DNA of 64,000 bases from Trissonchulus latispiculum (GCA_030248195.1 JASAND010017645.1:1-64000); one strand, 5' to 3'; numbered from the stretch's first letter, positions 12,801-24,800 are shown. A program made the numbers and translations. The notes: a model not told the origin generated them from the letters alone.

Positions 12801-15800
12801 TGGCATGCCACTGACGACTGGACCAGGGCCGGCGGTTCGGCCTGGCTGCCGGCGTCAGTCAGGGTCAGAGCAGAGCAGAGCGTCTGACAGTCCACAGCTG
12901 CTGAGGCAACGCTGGCCGTTTGAGCTTCAGCCGAGCTGAGGCGGAAGCCGGACAGACGGGTTTGCTGGGCCGCGGACAGGTGGTGCCCGGCAGGCGTGCC
13001 CACCTGTCCAGCCCGGTCCGTTGACCGGACAGGTGGCAGGTCCAGATGGTGGCTGGTCCGACAGACAGTTAGGCGGGGCCGGGCCGTTTGCTGGCCGTTG
13101 TCCTGAGTTGACGGAGCTGAGGGAGTTTGACTGAACTGATTTTGACGAGCAGGACAAGGAGTTGTGAGTGATAGTTTGGTGGTTCGGGTCGGTCGGCCCG
13201 GACCACCGGCACGGGATGGACGTCCGGCTCGTGACCGTTGGCGGCCTGGCAGTTTCACATCTGATTCCATCGAGCAATTGGAAACGGTTGCTATCGGTTG
13301 GGAAGGTAGGATGGAAGTCCCAGGATCAGCAGCGGAGGAAGTAGAAAGGATTGAGATGGGATCGGAATCAGGATCACTGCGGGTGCTGGTGGAAGCGGGG
13401 ATAGCCTGAGAGGCGGGCAGCCGTCCGCTGGCCACTCCTTTGGAGGTGGATGCGATCGGAGTGGACCCACCTCCTGAGGTGCCGGAGGAAATCAAATCCA
13501 GTCCCACCGAAGGGCCCAGTTCCACACTATCCGCATCCGAGTCCGAATCCTGTCCAGCATCGTCATCGTTTCGCTGACGAGACGAGGACGAGCCTAGAAG
13601 ACTGGAATTGGCCAAATGTCCAGTGATGTCAGTGGAGGGGGCCTTGGAGCGTTTTGATGAAGCTCGACCAGTCGGTGGTGGTAGAGGGGGATAGGAGGCC
13701 CGCTTTTGTACCACTGCACCACCACCACCACCACGGGGTGCCCGAGTGGCGGCACCAGTTTGCCCTCGCCAGCCCAGTGCCCCGCGTCCCCGTGGTCGTA
13801 CCGCTCCACGCGGCAGCGAAGCTGGCGGAGACGGTAGCGTAGTAGGAAAGCTGTCAGTCAGTTGAGCAGCGCTGAAGGGAGGCCCTGAAAATACAGAGGA
13901 TATAGCCGGTAGGGGGGCACCACCCTCAACAACGATTGGCGACGCAGAAGCGCTCCAGGGAGGAGCAGCTGCCGTTACTGGATCGCTGTGGCTGCGCAGC
14001 GGCGCGGCGCTGACGTCGCTCGTCAGCAGAGCAGGCGAGGCAGAGGCGGCGGAGTCAGGCTGGGACGACGAGCGATGACGTTTACGACGCAGCTCTGAAA
14101 CAGGAAAACAACTCCACTAATGTTTCAAATAATCTCCATGCAAACGTACAAGTACAACAGAAAAAACTGCTCAATAAAAGTAAGAAAGAAGAAGAAGGTA
14201 AGAAGCTATTGGTGATTTAAGATGATTAACATGATTGACATGATCAGTGATTTAGGTTTGACGAGAAGTCTATAGAGAATATATACTTTTATTAGAAAGA
14301 AAAAACTGCGTTTGGGAACACACTACTCTGGGATTTGTCTAGACGAAGTGTTGGTGACAAAAAAGCCTGAAAATGCTAAAATGCGGCAAAAATATATAGT
14401 CAGTTAACTAAATGTGATGAAACAAGACTGAATCCCAAAAAAGACGATTTCTTACCAAAAAATTCTGAAACACAGACAATTTTGACTAAAATAATTAACA
14501 TTTGGCATTCTCTGGGCCACTAAAGGCGACTGGGGGATCCCCCACCGCAGGAAACTGGGCTTATTCTAAGGAATTTTTAATGGGAGGCTCTTTGGAGGGG
14601 GCTCTCGGGGGGCGAGTCAGTTTTGGGGGATTCAAAATTATTCTAAAAACATTGAGCTGTTTTTATAGTAATCGCCAAAAAATAAGCGGATTTAGTTCTT
14701 AAACAAGTAACAAAAATGCTCCGCACAAAAGGGGATAATATGTGTGTTGGGCCTATGTCTGTCGTTTAAATTCCGGTTGAGAAAGCAAGTATATAAATCC
14801 GACACAGCAAGTTTGGGTGGGTGGTTCTATGGCGAAAGTTGTTCAGTTCGATGCGGGCCTTCATTTGACTCAAAATTTGACCACTTTTGAAAATTTTAAT
14901 TTTTGACCCAAAATCGCCTAAGTCCCCACCCCACCCCTCTACAGCCACTTTAGGTACGCACTCCTATGACAAAAGTTGCTCAGTTCGATGCGGGCTTTCA
15001 TTTGGTACCAAATTTGACCACTTTTGAAAATTTTAATTTTTGACCAAAAATCGCCTAAGTCCCCACCCCTCCCCACCACAGCCCTCTACAGCCACTTTAG
15101 GTACGCACTTCTATGACAAAAATTGCTCAGTTCGATGCGGGCTTTCATTTGGTACCAAATTTGACCACTTTTGAAAATTTTCATTTTTGACCCAAAATCG
15201 CCTAAGTCCCCACCCCACCCCACCACAGGCCTCTACAGCCACTTTAGGTACGCACTTCTATGACAAAAGTTGCTCAGTTCGATGCGGGCTTTCATTTGGT
15301 ACCAAATTTGACCACTTTTGAAAATTTTAATTTTTGACCCAAAATCGCCTAAGTCCCCACCCCACCCCACCACAGCCCTCTACAGCCACTTTAGGTACGC
15401 ACTTCTATGACAAAAATTGCTCAGTTCGATGCGGGCTTTCATTTGGTACCAAATTTGACCACTTTTGAAAATTTTAATTTTTGACCCAAAATCGCCTAAG
15501 TCCCCACCCCACCCCACCACAGCCCTCTACAGCCACTTTAGGTACGCACTTCTATGACAAAAATTGCTCAGTTCGATGCGGGCCTTCATTTGACTCGAAA
15601 TTTGACCACTTTTGAAAATTTTAATTTTTGACCCAAAATCGCCTAAGTCCCCACCCCACCCCACCACAGCCCTCTACAGCCACTTTAGGTACGCACTTCT
15701 ATGACAAAAGTTGCTCAGTTCGATGCGGGCTTTCATTTGGTACCAAATTTGACCACTTTTGAAAATTTTAATTTTTGACCCAAAATCGCCTAAGTCCCCA

Positions 15801-18081
15801 CCCCACCCCACCACAGCCCTCTACAGCCACTTTAGGTACGCACTTCTATGACAAAAGTTGCTCAGTTCGATGCGGGCTTTCATTTGGTACCAAATTTGAC
15901 CACTTTTGAAAATTTTAATTTTTGACCCAAAATCGCCTAAGTCCCACCCCACCCCACCACAGCCCTCTACAGCCACTTTAGGTACGCACTTCTATGACAA
16001 AAGTTGCTCAGTTCGATGCGGGCTTTCATTTGGTACCAAATTTGACCACTTTTGAAAAAATTTTAGTTTTGACCCAAAATCGCCTAAGTCCCCACCCCCA
16101 CCCTACCACAGCACTCTACAGCCACTTTGAGCATGCAATTCTATGACAAAAGTTGTTCAGCTCACTTAGCGCTTTCATTTGGTACCAAATTTGACCACTT
16201 TTGAAAAATCTTATTTTTGACCACTTGACCCCCTACCCGATTTACCCTTCAAACGGCAAAGTGGAGCCAGTCCAGCAAAATGGGTGGGTCGGACGGCAAA
16301 ACGGACTCCGGAAATGAGCTGGGCGCACCAGAAAACCCCTATGGACAAAGTTTTGAGAGGCTATGCACAGTCCTATATGGTGTTCTTGGAAGTCGGTACC
16401 GACTTGACCCTCCCGACAGCAAAGTGGAACCAGCCCAGCAATATGGGTGGGTCCGACGGCAAAACTGCTTACGGGAATCAATTCGCCGTGCCAGAAAACC
16501 TTTGTATGAAAGAATTGAGCTTTCTAAGTTGAATACACAGCGAGAAATTTCGATTTTTCATTTTTCGAATTTTCACCATTTTTGACCGGCCACTGTGGTC
16601 GCATGGGAAGTGATAGAGAAACGAGACTTAGCTATTTAGTTAGTTCAATATATGTAGTTTCTGAAAATAAAAAGAAATCGGCTCCAGCTCCTAACGTTCG
16701 AGCTGCGCAGCGACCACAAAAATGGTCACTTTTCGCTCTGAGCCGACTTTGCGGCGCCGCTGCGGCGCTGTGGCGCACCTGCGGCGCAAAAAAAGTAGCG
16801 ATTCTTAAATGGCGCATGGGGTACTACCAGACCCTATACCCCTTTAGGTCCGGCCTCCGCTGCAGATTACGTGAAAGAGGCGGAAAGTCAGGACAATACG
16901 ACCATTAAATAGGAGAAACCGGAAAAAAAAACATCGCCGCCATAACCGGTCCGGGGCACAACTTTTTAACGGAAAGTGATACGGGGCTGACACTTCGCAC
17001 ATACTAAACTCGATGTGCTCTACAATTTGCGCATGAAATCTGCGCAGGATTTTGCGCAGCCTCTGCGCAGCTTATTTTATGGTGTCTCCAGGGACTTTTG
17101 ACACATATTATAGGGGTCGCTGCCGCGACCCCTATGATAGACAAAAAGCGACAAAAAATCTCTGGCGAAGACGAAAAATTTTTGAAAATTTGTCCTTCCG
17201 AGCGATTTGTTCAGGGCAAAAGTTGGTACCAAAAAGGGCACCCACTTTTCTTGGGGGAGGGCATTTTGAAACCATTTTGGGGGGAAGGTGTTTACCGGAG
17301 GCGCCCCGCCCCGCCCCCAGTAGACTAACCCCAGCGACTTGTACTTCAATCTTCTCCCCCAAATTACGTATAACAACACAGAAGTCACACGTTCGTACAT
17401 ACTTTTTCCACAATAAATCTTTGGAATTCGAATGGTAATCTTTTCCGACTTTTGTCCTCCTCCTCCTCCTGCTCCTGCAGACTCTGCGCGGGACTTGCTG
17501 GCCTTGGAAAATGCAAGGATGGCCAGATCCCGTAGTCGGGCCACCTCCGGAGGGGGCAGAGCCCCATAGGAGCCGCACCCGTTGGACACTACAGGGGGCA
17601 GCACAGGAGCCGTGCTGTGGTGGTGCTGCAGCACCGACGTCGGCGTCGTTTCATCACTACTGCTTCCAGTGGCTTCCGGTTCCAGATTGCTAACAACGCC
17701 CTCAACAGCACCCCCAGAAAATTCTCCTAGAGTTGGAGTGGACACGGCAGACCTGCCAGAATCCTCCGCCAACTTCTGAGCCAGGGGAGTTCGACGCAGT
17801 TTGACGGGCCGGCTGGTGGTAGGGGATCCGGACCCAGATCCGGATCCGGTACCCGACAGTTTTTTCCGGGACAGACGGGGGGAACAGTCCATGGGGGAGC
17901 TAGGAAGAGAAATGGGAGAACCAGGGGGCAGTCCTGAAGAGAAGCTTGGCATGACAGGTGGTCCCGCCGTTAACACTGGACCTCCTACTCCACCCCCAAG
18001 TAGTCCTGGATCAAAGGGACCACCCACGCCTCCGCCCACCACATCATAGTCCCAGTTGGCTGATGGACGTCCACCAAGCAT
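2633..18081 (-). CDS. RSBN1: RSBN1/KDM9-like protein (round spermatid basic protein 1 family)
   Basis: Exons, 5' to 3' on the minus strand: 18081-17403, 14094-11685, 11022-10855, [one unfound small exon], 4544-4435, 3295-3187, 2899-2633 (TGA stop). Splice phases agree at every junction that can be tested; exon 3 ends in phase 2 while the exon at 4544 starts in phase 0, so a short exon of length 3n+1, matching about 20 residues of the vertebrate protein, is missing. The conserved block begins in exon 2 ([48 protein letters not shown]), continues through [37 protein letters not shown] and [20 protein letters not shown], and ends with [35 protein letters not shown] and [10 protein letters not shown]. 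These are RSBN1/RSBN1L hallmarks. The family is nuclear and has been reported as an Fe(II)/2-oxoglutarate H4K20 demethylase (KDM9); the HAD and VVHQF histidines are candidate metal ligands (inference). The first ~700 residues are Ser/Pro/Gly-rich and low in complexity. The start ATG at 18081 lies 19 bases after an acceptor-like AG. About 1,250-1,280 residues in total, longer than the vertebrate protein. Confidence 0.88.
4020..4290. repeat. Dispersed G-tract repeat, copy 1 (intronic)
   Basis: A run of G tracts is followed by ATAAAATTGGCTAAAAATGC and about 200 bases ending TTTCTGGGCACCTT. The same order of blocks (TTTTCTACRTATACTGCTA, CCAAAATAGAYGATTTT, GAAAATTTYGACCAAAAATCC) occurs at 18890-19130, and its G-rich head again at 47050-47160. 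This defines one dispersed repeat family; ends and class are unknown. Confidence 0.7.
4605..5793. mobile_element. Long terminal-inverted-repeat (foldback type) element
   Basis: The left arm (4605 to about 4885) and right arm (about 5513 to 5793) are near-perfect reverse complements, both starting ACTAGAGGGAAAAATGCCC at the outside. Inside each arm is a triplicated ~64-base direct repeat, each unit holding GGCGCTGAA and TTCAGCGCC as a further small inverted repeat. The ~630-base middle has no recognisable gene; the identical 86-codon frames in both arms are a result of the symmetry. No clear target duplication. It sits in an RSBN1 intron beside a run of 19 A (4585-4603). Confidence 0.85.
5794..7388. 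other. Intronic stretch, no gene; TA microsatellite
   Basis: Intron of the RSBN1-like gene. Short G tracts lie at 6051-6061 and 6142-6150, and an uninterrupted TA dinucleotide run at about 6803-6835. The missing small RSBN1 exon may lie here, but I could not place it. Confidence 0.5.
7389..7557 (-). CDS. Coding-like exon of unknown origin
   Basis: On the minus strand an acceptor-like CCTTTTCACAG is followed by a 57-codon open frame ending in TAA at 7389-7391: [20 protein letters not shown], then [20 protein letters not shown], then [15 protein letters not shown]. Its composition looks like a folded protein and unlike the flanking repeats. I do not recognise the family and it does not resemble the missing RSBN1 segment. 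It could be a terminal exon of another transcript, a transposon-protein fragment, or chance. Confidence 0.3.
7640..8880. repeat. Satellite array A, ~149-bp units
   Basis: About six to seven tandem units, 149 bases apart in the well-preserved part (8030-8720). Each unit holds CCACTTTGGAGGGGTCCTCC, GGGCTTTCATTTGATACCAA, TTGGCCACTTTTAGAAAAAT and GACCAGGGCGCCACAG-like blocks. Units decay at both edges. The array lies in an RSBN1-like intron. Its core is shared with arrays B and C. Confidence 0.92.
8881..10003. other. Decayed repeat sequence, no gene
   Basis: Scattered pieces of array-A-like sequence (for example CCTGGCCAGGGCGCCACAG near 9121), and an A/G-rich stretch near 9360-9450. Near 9640 a short TAGGTAGTGCGCTGACGCGCACTACCTA palindrome-like segment is seen. 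No gene recognised. Confidence 0.4.
10004..10168. mobile_element. 165-bp Tc1/mariner-like MITE, copy 1
   Basis: Ends are CAGTACCCTGCACGAGAAGG and its reverse complement, flanked on both sides by TA (10002-10003 and 10169-10170). CAGT...ACTG ends with a TA duplication are typical of Tc1/mariner-derived MITEs. No coding capacity. A second copy of exactly the same length lies at 10637. Confidence 0.88.
10169..10636 (-). other. GC-rich segment between two MITE copies
   Basis: Bases 10270-10440 are clearly richer in GC than the surroundings. On the minus strand they are open in two frames; one encodes a strongly basic peptide ([20 protein letters not shown] onwards, ending FKRKRRLC). I do not recognise it. 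It may be a captured gene fragment; I do not call a gene. Confidence 0.35.
10637..10801. mobile_element. 165-bp Tc1/mariner-like MITE, copy 2
   Basis: Same orientation and length as the copy at 10004, differing by a few bases. The right flank is TA; the left flank is AA, so the duplication has decayed. Confidence 0.87.
14790..16230. repeat. Satellite array B, ~143-149-bp units
   Basis: About nine tandem units in the first intron of the RSBN1-like gene. Each has GTTGCTCAGTTCGATGCGGG, CTTTCATTTGGTACCAAATT, TGACCACTTTTGAAAATTTT, a CCCCACCCCACC tract and CTCTACAGCCACTTTAGGTA. The last unit (about 16090-16230) is divergent. The core matches arrays A and C. Confidence 0.92.
16244..16530. repeat. 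Direct repeat pair next to array B
   Basis: Two copies about 165 bases apart share CGGCAAAGTGGARCCAGYCC, AATGGGTGGGTCSGACGGCA and a CCAGAAAACC block. The gap between them contains GAAGTCGGTACCGACTTG, which is a near-palindrome. No gene. Confidence 0.6.
17110..17135. repeat. Perfect GC-rich hairpin (11-bp arms)
   Basis: ATAGGGGTCGC, loop TGCC, then the exact reverse complement. A related hairpin (TAGGGGCGC arms, four-base loop) lies at 59649-59682. Confidence 0.8.
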
Positions 18082-18219
18082 GAACGACAAGCGACAACAC
18101 CTTGGTAAAAAGTGCAAACTAGTCAAATCTAAACAAGAAAGCAGTAAAACACAACAACACACCACAACAATTGGGAAATCACAGATGTCATGAAAAGGAG
18201 GTGTTTGTATGGCAAAAAA

Positions 18220-18244
18220 GGGGGGGGGGGGGGGGGGGGGGGGG
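18220..18244. repeat. Homopolymer of 25 G
   Basis: An uninterrupted run of 25 G, about 140 bases upstream of the RSBN1-like start codon (C25 on the gene's sense strand). Such a run could form G-quadruplex or i-motif structures and is prone to assembly length error. Confidence 0.85.
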
Positions 18245-18839
18245 AGAGGCTCGGCTCCCTCCATGATTTTCGAAGCTTAAACGACGTCTTGATATACAAA
18301 AAACCACTTTGGATTCTATCTGGGATAGCACCGGAAAAACTGTTTTTCATTCTCTTAGGGGAGCGAGAGCCATAGTTGTGCTGAGCAAAAAACTGGAAAA
18401 GGGGTGGCCCTAAAATTGACAAAAACTGATGGCCAAAAATTGGGGGAGGGGGTAGCGAAATCTAAAAATCTGTGTGGACAATTTTTACAATGTACCTCCA
18501 ACAATTGCTATTTTTTGGAGAAGTTTCAAAAATGTCTCGATTTAGGATACAAAGACATTTTTAATTTTTTTGGGGAGGATCCCGAGCAAATCACATGGGG
18601 TTAGTAAATTTATATAGTTTAATACAGCATCGTGATTTGCCCCGCGGCCGTCCAGGCTGTTAAGGCGCCTTAAAACTTACATATGTGTCCTATATCTAAC
18701 GTGACAATTTTAGGTAAAAATTTTCAGCGAAGCCTGAAAATGGGCCTGTATTTGGAAAACTTTGACCATCCAAAAATCCCAGGGTGCAAAATGCCCGGAA
18801 GGGGGATCTAGGGTGGAAGGTAATTGGGAGCTGGGGTTT

Positions 18840-21080
18840 TTTAAGCAAAAAAATAAGTGGGGGGGGGGGGAAGAGTGGGGGGGGTCCCCCCACTTGTGGG
18901 GGGGAGGTTCAAAAGTGGGGGGGGAATAAAATGAGCTAAAAATGCCAAAAATACAGTATAAAAAGCTTGTTTTCTACATATACTGCTATAACCAAACATA
19001 AAAGTGCACAAAAATTACGTTTTGGCACCAAAATAGACGATTTTCGAGCAAAAAATGCCGGCGAAGCCGGAAAATTTTTTGAAAATTTCGACCAAAAATC
19101 CTAAAAATTTGGCAATTTCTGGGCACCTTAGGGTGAGTGGGGGGGGGGGGAAGCCCGAAAAAAAGTGGGGGGGAAAGAGGTCGAGTGGGGGGGGCCAAAA
19201 AGTGAGGGGGCGCCCCCCCCCCCCCCCCAGTAAAAAAGCCCCAGTGGGGGGGGGGTGGCGTCACCCACTCTCCTCCAGCCATAGGTGTAACGGGGATTTG
19301 GGTTGGGGGGGGCCCCTTCCCCAGAATTCGGGGGCGGGCCCCCCTTTTTAGACCTCCCCAAACCCCCCACGACCCCCATCAAACCTCGCCCAAAAATTTG
19401 TTCTATTTTTATGCCAAAACTTGCATCTTAAGCCATTGCTAATGCCAAAAAACATCCAACCATTAACTAATTTATAATTTTAACATTAGACAGGGCCTTT
19501 AAACTCAAAAACGTGATTGCCAACATGTTTCTAACTCCAAAATAGGGTCCATATTGAGTCAGAAAGTGCATAAAACTGTTTAAAACGTGTATTTCACGCA
19601 CACATGAACACCTTATGCCAAAAATTTGGACATTTTTGAAAAATTTTACAAAATTTACCCTAAAAATACCCGATTTTCGGCCCAATTTTTCGCGTCTGCG
19701 GCGCGACTACCCCCCCCCCCCTCCCAGGGGGGGGGGGGGCGGGGGCCTCCAAAAATTTTTGGGGGGTGTTTGGAAAAATGGCTGGGGGCCAGTGGGGGGG
19801 GGGGGGTTACCCCCCCCCCCCAATTACACCTTTTCCAGCCCCCCCCACATCAAAATGGCCTAGATGGGGGTCCGTGATCGATTTCAAACACTGAAAAAAA
19901 TTGTATTGGGTCGTTGGAGAAATGAGTGGAGTCAAAAAGTATAAGGAGTGAATCGGGTTGAAAATTCAGACGGATAAATGCAATCCCTGCCTGGCTTGAG
20001 TAGAGGTTTTCGAGTCGAGACCTTTCCTAGATTTTCTTCAGTGGAGGGGGCTGGAGGCGGGGCGGGCACCCTCCCGTCCCAACCCCATTTTTGTAGCTCC
20101 CTCCCCCACTATATAATTGGGTGTATACAAAAATGTCAAATATTGAAGTTTTTAGGTCGAAATTTTCAATCGACCCTGTAAAAAGTGAATTCAAGCCTCC
20201 CATACGTATATTTGGCGTGAAATATTACATATATACTACTAGTATATATATACGTATATACTACTACTATTACATATATTACTAGTGTTGCCCAGTCAAT
20301 ACGTAGCTCGGCTTCAGTGCCCAACCAATTTTCAAAGAATTTCTGGTAAAATCCACCAGATAATTACCGTTTTCGTCCTTTTTATAAACAGTCTCTCAGA
20401 GTAGTTGTGGTTTACCTTTCCTCATTTACCCCCGTGTGCATCAACAAAACTAACCACAGGTGGAGAAGGGGGAAATTCCCCCTACCTCGGCGAAGTCGCC
20501 CTTACAAGAGGTTCCGAAATTTCTCCGACAGACAAGGGGTAAGAAAATTGTCCAAAAAAAGTTTTAAGACTAAAATTTCCAAAATTTTCCGGCTTCGCCG
20601 CACCTTTTCAACATATAAAAATATATAAAATCACTGTTTTTGATAAAAAAAATAGCCTTTTGTTAAAAATGGCAAAAATCGCTAAAACTTTGCTTTCACA
20701 ACCATAGGTGTAGCTGGGCAAAAATTCGGGGGGGGGGGGGGTGGGGGGTTCCGACGGAGGGTGGGGGGGACCCCCAAATTTTCATTTTGCCATTTTTGGC
20801 CACTTTTTGGCCAAAAATTGGGGAGGGCAGCAAAAATCTGAAAATCTGGGGGGGGGGGGGTTCAATAAAATTTGTCATTTTGGGGGGGGGGTCCCCCCAC
20901 CCTAACACACCTATGATCAAAACTACGCTTAAGGAACATCGCTCTCACAAGAGGTACTCAAATTTGCTTCAACAAGGGTCAATGAAATTTTACCTCCCGT
21001 TCAGGTATGAATCCAACCCAACCCCAAAAACTAAATTTCGCTTTGTGGGGGAGGAGGGGGGGGGGAATCGACGAGTTAAT
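18840..21080. repeat. Block of dispersed G-tract repeats
   Basis: Between the RSBN1 and SET genes lie several repeats with G8-G14 or C8-C14 tracts: one at 18850-19140 homologous to 4020-4290, ones starting ATAGGTGTAACGGGG (about 19280) and CATAGGTGTAGCTGGGC (about 20703), and C/G tract pairs at 19709-19740. All frames here are low-complexity Gly/Pro strings. No gene. Confidence 0.7.
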
Positions 21081-21548
21081 ATATACATCCCGAATCCGAC
21101 CCCAAAAAATTTACTAATGCAGAAAACAGGAAATAAATCAACCTATAATACAAATGCAAATGCGATCTATCATTCTATTTTTTACTTCATACTCATCTAT
21201 ATAATCTAAAGTATATAAGCTAATGTATCGAAAATAACTTTGCTTCAGCTAAATTACAAGTTTTTTCAAACTGAGTATAGGTACAATTTGTTGAAATCAG
21301 GATTAAAATTTTCGACAAATCCATTCAAATTCATCCTGTTTCAAACAACATCTATGAATCAAAGTTCCCACCCTCCCCCTCCCAGCAAAATCTATGTTTA
21401 GAAACCCCCAACATAGCTAGCTACGGCGGCCGCCATACTTGTTCCACAAATAAACACGTAGTGTAGAAATTACGCCTGTGTAGATTGGGGGCAAGCAAAG
21501 ATCGCTCAATATTTTCCACAAAGTAGACGCTGTGTTGTGTGTTTGTTG

Positions 21549-21725
21549 CTTCACGATTGGTCACGTGGTTTTCGGCAATTCTGATTGGTCGGGGCAGTAG
21601 CAACGATAGACTCTAATTGGTCGGTTTTTCAGCAGAAACTGAAGCCAACCAATTGAAACTTTTGGGGTCCGCCTTAGTCCTGAAATTCCGCCCCCCATTT
21701 CAGTCTCCCAGTTTTATTTCAGTCA
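21549..21725 (+). promoter_or_regulatory. Putative SET promoter with CCAAT boxes and E-box
   Basis: Four CCAAT pentamers lie upstream of the SET gene: ATTGG at 21556-21560, 21584-21588 and 21616-21620, and CCAAT at 21649-21653. A CACGTG E-box is at 21562-21567. An initiator-like TTTCAGTCAGT is at 21717-21727, about 100 bases upstream of the ATG. Clustered CCAAT boxes fit an NF-Y-driven housekeeping promoter. No TATA box is apparent. Confidence 0.6.
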
Positions 21726-21819
21726 GTAGTTGGCGCTCAAATTTGTGTGTCAGAAGTTCTTGTTCTCTTGTTCGCTCTGCTTGCATTTTGTCCAAGTTTC
21801 ATTTCGTCCACTTCTCAGA

Positions 21820-24800
21820 ATGTCGACCACAGAAGCCGCCGGTGGTGATGAGCCCGCACGTAAGGTGAAGAAGATGGATCCTCCTGCTGAAGATGAGGAA
21901 GCCTCCAAAGACTACGACGCGGAGACGCAGAAAGCCCTGGAGGAAATCGACGCCTGTCAAAATGAGATCGACCAGCTGAACGAAAAGGCCTCGGAGGAAA
22001 TCCTGAAGGTGGAACAGAAGTACAACAAGCTGCGCAAACCCTTCTTTGAGAATCGCAACGATCTGATCAAAAAGATTCCCAACTTCTGGGTGACGGCTGT
22101 ATCCTTTTGTTGGGGCTGGTTTGACGTGTTTTTGTGTTTTAAATTTGGAATTATTTAAATTTGAATGAGATTGTGGAGAAGTGTGTAGCGATTTTAGATA
22201 TGTACGTATTTTGTTGGTGGCAGCGATTATCCTGTTTTGTCAGACAGTAGTGCAACAAACCTTAATTTCCGTTTTTGAATTGTCTGGACTTTTGATTTTA
22301 CGGATCTTTTCGGATATTTTAATCCAAATTTAAATGTAATCTTACCCAAGTGTGTAGTGAATTTAGATTTTCTGTATATTTTTGTGGTTTACTTTGGAGA
22401 AAAGCGATATATACAGGCGCATCAAACAACCTTGATTTGCAAAGAGAGACCTCTTTGTTTATTTTTACCTCCCGCAAATGACCTTGATTTGAACATTCCT
22501 CTTTTGCGTAATAATTTTGAACTCCATAACTGACAGCGAACTCTTTTCTGTCTAAATTTCGGCAATTCATTTGATTGGACCAGCAGCAGCTTGACAAAGA
22601 CAAGCAGCGAAAACCGAATATGTAACAGCATTTTTATACTTTTCCAGTAGTTTTTCTAATTTCTACGTACGCTTCACTGCTTGAAAAACTAATTGGGGTT
22701 TCTTTATATATAACACTGGCTTTATTATGGCATTTATTGCCTTTGTGTTGTGTTAATACGTAATTGCAAGGATTCAACAAACTGAATATTTGCCGATTGA
22801 CTAATATGTTCAATTCAAAGCGCAATTTCAAAGGTAATTCATCCATTTTGAACAAAATTTCTATAATCTGCGCTTGAATGAGGTTATTTCATTGCTTTTC
22901 CATTCCAAAACGCAAGTTTTCATTTTCTTGAGTTGTTCAATTTAAATACTAGATTATGAAAATGCGGAATTCAGCTTAACCAATCTCTAATCAAAATGTG
23001 TATATGTACGTACGTACCATCCTCCTTAGTTTTCCGAGTTTTATCTGCAAATTTTTAGCTGACAGCATTTTGAATCCTTCTAATTTAGCGCGCTTTGCAA
23101 AGGCCACGTGACTGTCACGTGTTGTTGTTCCCAGAAGACTATGGTTGCTTTTTTAACCCGAACCTTTTTTGTCCGCACCTATCTCAATTAGTTAAGTTAT
23201 CCTCAACAATTAACGACAACTTTACCCTTAGTTTTTTATTTGATTTTCAGTGCTAACTTTGCTCTCTCTGTCCCAGGTCCTTGCTAAATTGATTTCATTC
23301 AGTCATACGTCTATATACGTACATGCGTGATATACGTATGTATTATATGCCATGCGTGGCCATTGTGTTGATATATAAGGCTTTGTACTTGCTACGTATA
23401 TGTGGAAAATTTGCTCCAGCCAGTGACTGGTTATTTTCGCTGTTGGGCGCACTGAATTTTATAATTCACAGAAATTTGATGTCTAATAAAATGGAAACTG
23501 ATAAATGCTTACAGGTTTAAAAGGATAGAAAGGTGTCAGGACGTGTTATTGCAAATCGATAATCGATTTTAACCTTTGTACTTTCCTCCCTGAGGTTAGG
23601 ACCCTCACTTCTGGCCACACTGGCGCCGGTGCCCTGCATCCAACCTACGTTAAACGGATCTTTTCAGGATAACCCCCCCCAGGCCTAGATTTCGCAAAAC
23701 TTGACCAAATGAGCTGAAATTTGGTATGGGTATGTTTTCGACCACGCTGAGTTCAAATATCGCAAAATTTTTCGATTTCGCGAAATTCGATTTTTTTTCG
23801 ATTCGTAAGGGGGGACCAAGGGGAACCGAAAAATTTTTTGTCGTCGATTTTGCTTAAAAGATGTATTTAGGGGTTTTCGGGGCTGTAGAACACGAATCTG
23901 AAGTCAGTTTCTCGATTCAGCTTTTCGTTCGCCTAGTATAAGCTTACATTTTAAGCTTCAAAGTTCAACTTATTCCGAGCTAATGAAAAGCTGAATCGAA
24001 AAACGGACTTCAGATTCGTGTTCTGTGACCCCGAAAACCCCTGAATACAACTTTTCAGCAAAATCGAAGACAAAAAATTTTTCGGTTCCCCTTGGTCCCC
24101 CTTACGAATCGAAAAAACCGAATTTCGCGAAATCGAAAAAATTTTGCGATATTTGAGCTCAGTGTGGTCGAAAACATACCCATACCAAATTTCAGCTCAT
24201 TTGGTCAAGTTTTGCGAAATCTGAGCCTGGGGGGGGTTATCCTGAAAAGATCCCGTTAAACAGTGGCAATTCGGAAATTTTTTGCCGGGGACGGGCCTAA
24301 CAAAGCTTTGAATAAGATTAAATAAGGTCTGAAAGGAAAATTTGGTAACTGTAGGCAGGCGCGTAGCCAGGGGGGGCATGCCCCTCCGAAATCAGAGACG
24401 AAAGAAAAATTTTCTCTCAGCAGCAAAAGTTAATAATATATATATATATATATTTTCCGAAAAACTTCGCCTGCGGCGCTAACTTTTCACGAAAATTTCC
24501 CTTATAGCACTATATAATTATATAAGCGGACTTCCGTCCACTGAGTTCGGGTGAAGCAAAAATTTCGGAAAATGTTTGGCTTGCCCACTCCGAAATTTTT
24601 TCTGGCTGCGCTAGTGACTGTAGGGCTCGCGCCGTCGGCGCGAAAATTTTTGAGTCTTGAAAGTCTGCAAAAAGGTTGCTATTTAAAGGTAATTTAAATT
24701 TGAACGTTATGACCGTGCTGTGCTTAAAATATTTCCTTACGTCTGGTTTTGGAGGGGCGCCCCCCCCTAAGTGCGCCGGACTTTCATTAATTTTTGATTG

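Noticed and set aside
17077..17402. 3' extension of RSBN1 exon 1 to the stop at 17077
   Set aside because: The donor AAA|GTATGT at 17402 gives a phase-matched join to exon 2; the extension is intronic repeat sequence.
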